A DNA stretch of 64,000 nucleotides from RH-AL1 sp050013235 (GTDB taxonomy: Bacteria > Pseudomonadota > Alphaproteobacteria > Rhizobiales > Beijerinckiaceae), in contig JBEKFQ010000001.1 in assembly GCA_050013235.1 (NCBI GenBank), forward strand, positions 1 through 64,000. Direction: 5' to 3'. Numbering within the stretch: position 1 is the stretch's first letter; the number at the start of each line of letters is the position of its first letter. Below are positions 17,011 through 24,504 of the stretch, in pieces. The notes under the pieces were generated by a model. It worked only from the letters and a program-made list of their open reading frames with translations. It had not been told where the DNA came from and did no database searches. The translations under genes were made by a program, and so were the position numbers.

Positions 17011-18075
17011 ATGCGCGTCGACCTCTTCGATTTCGAATTGCCGCCAGGCCTGATCGCCTTGCGGCCGGCCGAGCCGAGGGAATCCGCGCGTCTGCTTTGC
17101 GTCACGCCGGGAGCGATGCAGCCGTTTGCAGACAAAACGCTAGCCGATCTCCCCATGCTGTTTCGGCCGGGCGACGTGCTCGTCGTCAATGACACCAAGG
17201 TCATTCCGGCCCGCCTCCACGGCACGCGCGCCCGCGCGGGCGGGACGGCGCGCATCGAGGCCATGTTGCATAAGCGCGAGGGCGCGGGCGTCTGGAGGGC
17301 CTTTTTGCGCCCGGCCAAGAAGGTCCTGGCCGGCGAAACCATCTCCTTCGGCACGACAGAGGATCCGCTCGACGCCACGCTGATCGCGCGCGGCGAGGAG
17401 GGCGAGGGCCTGCTCCAGTTCTCTAGGGAAGGCGAGGCGCTCGATCGCGCCTTGGAGCGCCTGGGATCCTTGCCTCTGCCGCCCTATATCGCGGGCAAGC
17501 GCGCGGTGGATGCGAGGGATACGAGCGACTACCAAACCGTCTTCGCGGCCAAGCCAGGCGCCGTTGCCGCGCCCACCGCGAGCCTGCATTTCACTCCGGC
17601 CCTCATCGCCGCCATCGAGGCGCGCGGCGTTGCGATTGCGCGGGTGACGCTGCATGTCGGCGCGGGCACCTTTTTACCGGTCAAGGCCGAGGATACCGGG
17701 GGGCACCGCATGCACGACGAATGGGGCGCGCTCGATGCCGGGACCGCCGCCCGCCTCAACGCCGCCAAACAGGCCGGAGGCCGCGTGATCGCGGCGGGGA
17801 CCACGAGCTTGCGGCTGCTCGAAAGCGCCACCGGCGAGGATGGCATCGTACGCGCCTTCAGCGGCGATACCGCCATTTTCATCACGCCGGGCTATCGCTT
17901 CCGGCTCGTCGACTGCCTGCTCACCAATTTTCACTTGCCGCGATCGACACTTTTCATGCTGGTCTCGGCCTTTTCCGGGTTAGAGACGATGCAAAGCGCC
18001 TATGCCCATGCCATGGCCTCGAACTACCGCTTTTACAGCTATGGCGATGCCTGTTTTCTCACACGTGCGGCCTGA
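17011..18075 (+). CDS. queA: S-adenosylmethionine:tRNA ribosyltransferase-isomerase
   Basis: QueA transfers and isomerises the ribosyl group of SAM onto preQ1 at the wobble base of tRNA, giving epoxyqueuosine. The 354-residue length is normal. Family marks include DFELPPGLIALRPAEPR at the start, VLVVNDTKVIPARLHG, LPLPPYI, DYQTVFA, PTASLHFT and the C-terminal GYRFRLVDCLLTNFHLPRSTL. It is followed after 4 nt by tgt, so the two enzymes of base insertion and modification are in one operon. Confidence 0.96.
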   Translation: MRVDLFDFELPPGLIALRPAEPRESARLLCVTPGAMQPFADKTLADLPMLFRPGDVLVVNDTKVIPARLHGTRARAGGTARIEAMLHKREGAGVWRAFLRPAKKVLAGETISFGTTEDPLDATLIARGEEGEGLLQFSREGEALDRALERLGSLPLPPYIAGKRAVDARDTSDYQTVFAAKPGAVAAPTASLHFTPALIAAIEARGVAIARVTLHVGAGTFLPVKAEDTGGHRMHDEWGALDAGTAARLNAAKQAGGRVIAAGTTSLRLLESATGEDGIVRAFSGDTAIFITPGYRFRLVDCLLTNFHLPRSTLFMLVSAFSGLETMQSAYAHAMASNYRFYSYGDACFLTRAA

Positions 18076-18079
18076 CGGA

Positions 18080-19216
<1,137 letters not shown>

Positions 19217-19253
19217 TCCGGGCGCTCAAACGAAAAGAGCCAGAAACCAAAAA

Positions 19254-19290
19254 GCGAAGCCGGCCTTTCCGGCTCGTGCTTCGCCCTTTC
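19254..19290 (+). terminator. Probable terminator after tgt
   Basis: An outer stem GCGAAGC (19254-19260) / GCTTCGC (19278-19284) encloses an inner CCGG hairpin with loop CCTTT, and is followed by CCTTTC. It lies 37 nt after the tgt stop. Confidence 0.5.
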
Positions 19291-19814
19291 GGCAGCCCCG
19301 CTAGCGATATTCCCAGGTTCTTAGCCGCTCCGGAGAGCGTGCCCTGTTAGGCAGCGACCTGGAGAATATTCTCCTCCCTAGACTTGGCCGGACCAAACGG
19401 AAATCCCGCTTATGTTCGCCATGGCGGAAGACACCTACCGCAAAGCTTCGAATTTGTCACCTGGGACATCGGAAATTCGCGGTAAAAAAGGCGGATTTCG
19501 ATCACATTTATGCTGGACGCCCAGCAATTCGCCAAATCACTCGTTTTCTACAGCTTTCTCCCCAAGCCATGACCGTTTTTCAACGAAAAAAGAGGCCGGA
19601 AGCCTTAAAAAGACCGATTTTCGCTCACATTTTGCCGATGGCGTCCAAACTATTTGGGCATCACAGGTTTGAGTCCGGCCATTCTTGCGGGATGTTTGGT
19701 GCGTGACGTTAAATTTTTTGCGTGGCACTTTTCCCTACTGCCAAAATTTCCCTCCTGCTAGAAGGGGAGGGGTCTTTGGCGGCGACGTGCCGGAGCGACC
19801 CGAACCGGCGGGGT
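19285..19814. other. 530-bp intergenic stretch with degenerate direct repeats
   Basis: No credible gene is present. The part from about 19400 to 19700 is AT-richer than its surroundings. Two related segments near 19484-19530 and 19608-19660 share the pattern of A-rich tract, then GATTTCGATCACATTT or GATTTTCGCTCACATTTT, then a GGACGCC/GGCGTCC block. They may be remnants of a mobile element end, for example IS21-like terminal repeats, but no transposase remains. A promoter for the DUF502 gene must lie to the right. Confidence 0.4.
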
Positions 19815-20597
19815 ATGAGATCCAAGATGAGCATCCTTTCCGATCCCACCGGGCCTGGATCCCCTAAAGCACCGGGCGGGCCGCGTCTGAGCGTCAGCCT
19901 CGGCGCGCGCATCCGCAACTGGTTCCTGACCGGAGTCGTCATTGCCGGCCCGTTGCTTCTCACGGCTTATTTCGTCTGGTGGTTTGTCGACAGCGTCGAT
20001 AATGCCGTGCGCAAGATGGTGCCCGAACGGTTTTGGCCGGATACGTATTTGCCGATCCCGTTGCCGGGGTTCGGCGTCATCTTCGCCTTTTTGGGTCTGA
20101 CGCTGCTCGGCTTTCTCACCGCCAATCTCGTCGGCCGCACGGCAATTTCGATTGGCGAGACCATTCTCGACCGCACGCCCATCATTCGCTCGATCTACAA
20201 GGGCCTCAAGCAAATTTTCGAGACCTTGTTTTCGCAATCCGGCACGTCGTTCCGTAAAGTCGGACTCGTCGAATTTCCGCATAAGGGCTCCTGGTCCGTC
20301 GTGTTTATTTCGGCGCCGCCCTCGGAGATTATCGAAGCTCACATCCCCAGCGATGGCGTCGATCGGATTTCGGTCTTTCTGCCTTGCGTTCCCAATCCGA
20401 CGACGGGATTTTACTTCTATGTGCCGGCGGCCGAGGTGATCGAACTTCCGATCACGCCGGAAGATGCGGCCAAGCTCATCATGTCCTGTGGCGTGATCCA
20501 GCCGGACGGGCAGGCCGCCCTGGCCGCCATGGCGGAGGCCGCGCGGCGCGCACAAGCCCCTTCGACACGGGTGGTCAGCGCGGCCGAAGGGGTTTAG
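19815..20597 (+). CDS. DUF502-family inner-membrane protein
   Basis: The protein of about 260 residues has two membrane helices, WFLTGVVIAGPLLLTAYFVWWF (about 35-57) and VIFAFLGLTLLGFLTANLV (about 90-110). The DUF502 block follows: IPIIRSIY-like TPIIRSIYKGLKQIFETLF and VGLVEFPHKGSWSVVFIS, then VPNPTTGFYFYVP. The soluble C-terminal part should face the cytoplasm. The family role is not established. Two starts are close, 19815 and 19827; neither has a strong ribosome site. thrB follows after 42 nt, suggesting cotranscription. Confidence 0.88.
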   Translation: MRSKMSILSDPTGPGSPKAPGGPRLSVSLGARIRNWFLTGVVIAGPLLLTAYFVWWFVDSVDNAVRKMVPERFWPDTYLPIPLPGFGVIFAFLGLTLLGFLTANLVGRTAISIGETILDRTPIIRSIYKGLKQIFETLFSQSGTSFRKVGLVEFPHKGSWSVVFISAPPSEIIEAHIPSDGVDRISVFLPCVPNPTTGFYFYVPAAEVIELPITPEDAAKLIMSCGVIQPDGQAALAAMAEAARRAQAPSTRVVSAAEGV

Positions 20598-20639
20598 AGG
20601 CTGAGGCTGAAAAACACTTGATGAAATCTGGAACCTGCC

Positions 20640-21605
20640 TTGGCCGTCTACACCGAAGTCACCGACGAGGATCTCGTCGCTTTTCTCGCGCCTTACGATC
20701 TCGGCCCCGTGCTCTCCCTAAAGGGGATCGCCGAGGGCGTCGAGAATTCGAATTTTCTGCTGAAGACCGGGGCAGGCGCCTTCATCCTCACGCTTTATGA
20801 AAAGCGAGTGGAGGAAGCGGATTTGCCGTTTTTCCTCGGCCTGATGGATCATCTTGCCGCCCGTGGCCTGCGTTGCCCGCGGCCGGTCATGACCCGCGCG
20901 GGCACGGCGCTTGGCACCCTGGCCGGACGGCCAGGCGCCATCGTGACCTTTCTCGAGGGTTTATCGCTGCGGCGTCCGGCCCAGAGGCATTGCGAGGCCT
21001 TGGGCGCGGCCTTGGCGGATTTTCACCGGCTCGGAGAGGGCTTCGCGCTCACGCGGCGCAATTCGCTTTCGCTCGCCGATTGGCCCGCTTTATTCGAACT
21101 GGCCCGCGCGCGCGCGGATTCGGTCTCGCCGGGGCTGACGGCTTTCGTCGATGCCGAATTGCGCTTTCTCCAAGCGAACTGGCCCGTGGGCCTGCCGCAT
21201 GGCATCATCCACGCGGATCTGTTCCCGGACAATGTCCTGTTTCTCAATGACCAGGTGTCCGGTCTGATCGACTTTTATTTCGCTTGCGCAGATGCTTATG
21301 CCTATGACCTCGCAATTTGCTTGAACGCGTGGTGTTTCGAGCAAGACGGGTCCTATAATTTGACCAAGGGGCGCGGTCTGATCGATGCCTATCGCGCGCA
21401 TCGCCCGTTGAGCACCGTCGAGATCGAGGCGCTGCCCATTCTCGCGCGCGGCGCGGCGCTGCGATTCGCGCTGACGCGTCTCGTCGACTGGCTGAATGTG
21501 CCGCCGGGTGCTCTGGTTCGCCCCAAGGATCCGGCCGAATATGTCGCGAAACTGCGGTTTCATCAGCTTGTCGAAAGCCCGCGCGATTTGGGCGCGAGCG
21601 CATGA
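20640..21605 (+). CDS. thrB: Homoserine kinase, choline-kinase-fold type
   Basis: This enzyme phosphorylates homoserine for threonine synthesis, supplying the ThrC substrate. The 321-residue protein belongs to the aminoglycoside/choline kinase-like ThrB found in alphaproteobacteria and pseudomonads, not the GHMP type: it has GVENSNFLLKT, the catalytic Brenner loop HADLFPDNVLF and the metal motif GLIDFYFACADAYAYDLA. It starts with TTG at 20640. Its TGA overlaps the rnhA ATG by 4 nt. thrC is 9 kb away on the other strand, so the two threonine genes are split. Confidence 0.93.
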   Translation: MAVYTEVTDEDLVAFLAPYDLGPVLSLKGIAEGVENSNFLLKTGAGAFILTLYEKRVEEADLPFFLGLMDHLAARGLRCPRPVMTRAGTALGTLAGRPGAIVTFLEGLSLRRPAQRHCEALGAALADFHRLGEGFALTRRNSLSLADWPALFELARARADSVSPGLTAFVDAELRFLQANWPVGLPHGIIHADLFPDNVLFLNDQVSGLIDFYFACADAYAYDLAICLNAWCFEQDGSYNLTKGRGLIDAYRAHRPLSTVEIEALPILARGAALRFALTRLVDWLNVPPGALVRPKDPAEYVAKLRFHQLVESPRDLGASA

Positions 21606-22045
21606 GCAAACGCGTGGCGATTTGGACCGATGGCGCCTGTTCCGGCAATCCCGGCCCCGGCGGTTGGGGCGCGATCCTGAAAATTGGTGAGACCGCCAAG
21701 GAACTGAGCGGCGGCGATGCCGCGACCACCAACAACCGGATGGAACTGATGGCCGCCATCCAGGCCTTGGAAGCGCTGAAACGGCCCTGCGCGGTCGATC
21801 TCTACACGGATTCCAACTATGTCCGCGGCGGCATCACCGGCTGGCTCGCGGGCTGGAAGCGCAACGGTTGGCGGACCGCGGACAAGAAGCCGGTCAAAAA
21901 CATCGAACTGTGGCAGCGGCTCGACGAGGCCACGCAGGCCCACGAGGTCGCCTGGCATTGGGTCAAGGGCCATAACGGCGATCCCATGAACGAGCGCGCC
22001 GACGAATTGGCGCGGCTCGGCATGGCGCCGTTTAAGCAGCGATGA
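21602..22045 (+). CDS. rnhA: Ribonuclease HI
   Basis: RNase HI cuts the RNA strand of RNA:DNA hybrids, removing primers and R-loops. The 147-residue length is standard and all four acidic residues are visible: Asp in IWTDGACSGNPGPGG, Glu in NNRMELMA, Asp in LYTDSNYV and Asp in HNGDPMNERADELA. The thrB-rnhA pairing with a 4-nt ATGA overlap is common in Hyphomicrobiales and implies translational coupling. Confidence 0.96.
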   Translation: MSKRVAIWTDGACSGNPGPGGWGAILKIGETAKELSGGDAATTNNRMELMAAIQALEALKRPCAVDLYTDSNYVRGGITGWLAGWKRNGWRTADKKPVKNIELWQRLDEATQAHEVAWHWVKGHNGDPMNERADELARLGMAPFKQR

Positions 22046-22117
22046 AAGGCAGAGCTTCCGCCGTCATGGCCGGCGCAAGGCCACGCATGACGGACGGCTG
22101 TGGACGCATCGTGAGAC

Positions 22118-22603
22118 TTACAGCAGCGCTAAAATCGCTTCCGCGCTCGATTGTTCCGCCGCGCCGGGGTTCGGGTCCACGTTGAGCGCGGTCACGATGC
22201 CGTTTTCGGCAATCAGGGCGTAGCGCTGGGAGCGAATCCCGAGACCGCGTTCGCTGAGATCGAGGGTGAGCCCGGCGGCTTGCGCGAATTTCGCGCTGCC
22301 ATCGGCGAGAAAAGTGATCTTGCCTTCGGCGCCGGAGCTTTTTGCCCAAGCGCCCATCACGAAGACGTCGTTGACGGCGGTGACCAGGATTTCATCCACG
22401 CCTTTGGCCTTGATCTCGGCCTCTTTCGCCAGAAAGCCAGGCAGATGATTCATGCTGCAGGTCGGCGTGAAGGCGCCGGGGACGGCGAACAGGACGACCT
22501 TCCGGTTGGGGAAAATTTGCGCGGTAGTCCGTGGCGCGGGGCCATCTGGCGTCATCACGAAGAAGGTCGCCTCGGGAATCGCGTCGCCTACTTTGATCGC
22601 CAT
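22118..22603 (-). CDS. Peroxiredoxin of the Prx5 type
   Basis: The 161-residue thiol peroxidase reduces peroxides. The peroxidatic cysteine lies in PGAFTPTCSMNHLPGF near residue 49, with the Thr and Pro of PxxxTxxC and the Arg in IRSQRYALI. No second conserved Cys is obvious, so it probably works as a 1-Cys or glutathione/glutaredoxin-dependent enzyme. There is no signal peptide. It follows the DsbD-N-like gene by 36 nt on the same strand, suggesting one operon for thiol redox or metal chemistry. Confidence 0.93.
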   Translation of the reverse strand: MAIKVGDAIPEATFFVMTPDGPAPRTTAQIFPNRKVVLFAVPGAFTPTCSMNHLPGFLAKEAEIKAKGVDEILVTAVNDVFVMGAWAKSSGAEGKITFLADGSAKFAQAAGLTLDLSERGLGIRSQRYALIAENGIVTALNVDPNPGAAEQSSAEAILALL

Positions 22604-22639
22604 TGTTTCGTCCTCTTCGTTTTTCTCGGTTCAACCGGT

Positions 22640-23497
22640 TTACGGCGGCTTGGTTGAAACGTCGAGGGTTCGCGTGGTGAAAAATCCTCCGGTTTTGCCG
22701 GCCAGCGTCAAGGTGACGGATACCCATTTGGACGGCGGGTTTTCCGCGATTTCGCCGGCGGTCAAGGTCCAGCTCTGGTGCGCCGGGTCCGGCTTCGTCG
22801 TGAAGGCATAACCTTCGGGCGCCTCGGCGAAAATATCGTCGATCAGGGTGACGCCGTGCCACGTCAAGGTCCAGGACGGCTTCGGCGCCTTGGTAATTTG
22901 GACAAGGGTCAAATCGTCGCGATGGTTCTCCGGAAGTGCTTTGGGAACCAAGGCGAGCGCCTTGGCGAGGAGCGCCTTGTCTTCCGGTGCGGGACGCTGC
23001 GGCAGATCGGCTTCCGCGACATCCGTGACGGGAATGCAGATCTTGCCGCAGACGGCCAGATTGACTTCGGCATGAAGGGTGGAGGGCTTGGACGGATCGG
23101 CAGGCGTCACGAGAATCGGGAAGGTCACTTCGCCGGCATAACCGAAGGCATCCAACCCCTCCTCGCTGATTCGCAGGGGCGCGGGATAGAGAATTTCGGC
23201 CTTGGACACATTGGCCGAGCCCGAAAAATCGAAAACAGGGGGGACACCGGCATCTCCAGGCATCCTCCAATAGGTGTGGGAATGCGGGTCCATCGTGACG
23301 GTAAGGCCCGCCACATAACTGTCGTGGGTCTTTTCATTTGCTGGAATTAGCCTCACCTTCGCCGCAAGGCTGGTAGATGAATGATCCTGCGCCGTCCCCC
23401 GGCCAAGGTTGATGCATAAAACACACAGGGCAAGCGAAATCAGGCGAGCTTGCCTGAACAAATGGGTTCCCTGGGTATATTTTTGCTTAACCGGCAT
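22640..23497 (-). CDS. Exported DsbD N-terminal-domain-like protein
   Basis: From ATG 23497 the protein has 285 residues. A hydrophobic signal sequence (about 17-35, ending near GTA-QD) precedes a beta-rich domain resembling DsbD-alpha: YWRMPGDAGVPPVFDFSGS, then the cysteine pair CGKIC in NLAVCGKICIPVTD. DsbD itself also has eight membrane helices and a thioredoxin domain; both are missing here, so this is a free periplasmic domain that could accept or pass on electrons or handle metal. An earlier in-frame start would overlap the divergent yqgE promoter and is less likely. It is followed by the peroxiredoxin gene. Confidence 0.75.
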   Translation of the reverse strand: MPVKQKYTQGTHLFRQARLISLALCVLCINLGRGTAQDHSSTSLAAKVRLIPANEKTHDSYVAGLTVTMDPHSHTYWRMPGDAGVPPVFDFSGSANVSKAEILYPAPLRISEEGLDAFGYAGEVTFPILVTPADPSKPSTLHAEVNLAVCGKICIPVTDVAEADLPQRPAPEDKALLAKALALVPKALPENHRDDLTLVQITKAPKPSWTLTWHGVTLIDDIFAEAPEGYAFTTKPDPAHQSWTLTAGEIAENPPSKWVSVTLTLAGKTGGFFTTRTLDVSTKPP

Positions 23498-23597
23498 GGG
23501 TGTAACTTGATCCCTTGAGAGCGCGGGCAAGATAGGGTGTTGACGGCGAGACGTATAGACACGAGTTGCAATCATCAGGACATCGCGAGGTCGCGGT

Positions 23598-24233
23598 ATG
23601 AGACAGACAAGCAGGATGGACAGACCGAATAGGTCGAGCGGATTTCCCGGACATAGCGGTTTCCTGGACGGCCAGATACTCGTTGCGATGCCGGGCATGG
23701 AAGATACCCGCTTCTCCCGCGCCGTGATTTACGTCTGCGCCCATTCCGAGGAAGGCGCGATGGGAATCATCATCAACCAGCCCGCCGTCAAAGTGGATTT
23801 CCCGCAGCTTCTCGTGCAACTCGACGTCATCGCCAAGGACGAAATCATCCGCTTGCCGGACAAAGCCGGGAGCATGCAGGTTCTCAAGGGCGGTCCCGTC
23901 GAGACCGGCCGGGGCTTCGTGCTCCATTCCAACGATTTCTTCATCGATAATTCGACGCTGCCGATCGACAAGGGCATTTCCCTGACGGCTACCGTCGATA
24001 TTTTGCGCGCCATCGCCAAAGGGTCCGGCCCCGACCGGGCGGTGCTGGCGCTGGGCTATGCCGGCTGGTCCGCCGGTCAGCTCGAATCGGAAATGCAGAA
24101 TAACGGCTGGCTCAACGTTCCCGCCGAACCCTCGTTGATTTTCGATTCCCGGCTGGAGTCGAAATACGAGCGAGCGGTCCATACGATGGGAATCGATCTC
24201 GGCCGGCTCTCGACGCAATCGGGACGGGCTTAG
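23598..24233 (+). CDS. YqgE/AlgH-family protein
   Basis: The 211-residue protein matches the UPF0301 YqgE/AlgH family: FLDGQILVAMPGMEDTRFSRAVIYVCAHSEEGAMGIIINQP, then VLKGGPVETGRGFVLHS and LALGYAGWSAGQLESEMQNNGWL. The family is widespread; a transcription role was proposed for AlgH but the molecular function is unsettled. A 5' ATG at 23616 is also possible. It diverges from the DsbD-N-like gene. A structured repeat overlaps its stop codon and probably ends the transcript. Confidence 0.9.
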   Translation: MRQTSRMDRPNRSSGFPGHSGFLDGQILVAMPGMEDTRFSRAVIYVCAHSEEGAMGIIINQPAVKVDFPQLLVQLDVIAKDEIIRLPDKAGSMQVLKGGPVETGRGFVLHSNDFFIDNSTLPIDKGISLTATVDILRAIAKGSGPDRAVLALGYAGWSAGQLESEMQNNGWLNVPAEPSLIFDSRLESKYERAVHTMGIDLGRLSTQSGRA

Positions 24234-24346
24234 AGCACGTTCCGAAAAAGTTGCAGACTTTTTCGATCGAGGACATGCTCGAACCTCTTAGAAAGAGAGC
24301 GAGTTCCTGTCGCTTTGGTGATTCCACCAAAGCGGAATGCGCTCTA
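24230..24346 (+). repeat. Dispersed intergenic repeat, full-length copy 2, with hairpin terminator
   Basis: About 115 bp long and made of two foldable halves. The first runs from TTAGAGCACG to about ACATGCTC. The second contains a perfect 10-bp hairpin CGCTTTGGTG-ATTC-CACCAAAGCG (24311-24334) and ends GCGCTCTA. The copy at 39436-39550 aligns along the whole length, with one compensatory pair change in the hairpin. It overlaps the yqgE stop, so it is part of its 3' UTR. Confidence 0.7.
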
Positions 24347-24504
24347 TTTCCACTGCGTCAGTTTTCGCTTTAGGGCCGGGCTGTCATTGTGGGTGCCGGA
24401 GGCGAACCCCGAATCCAGAACGGCAGCGTCGGCCGTTGGATTATGGCCAATCTATTGATTCCAAATTATTAATGTAATTACTTCGGCCTGCGGCCTAATT
24501 CCCG

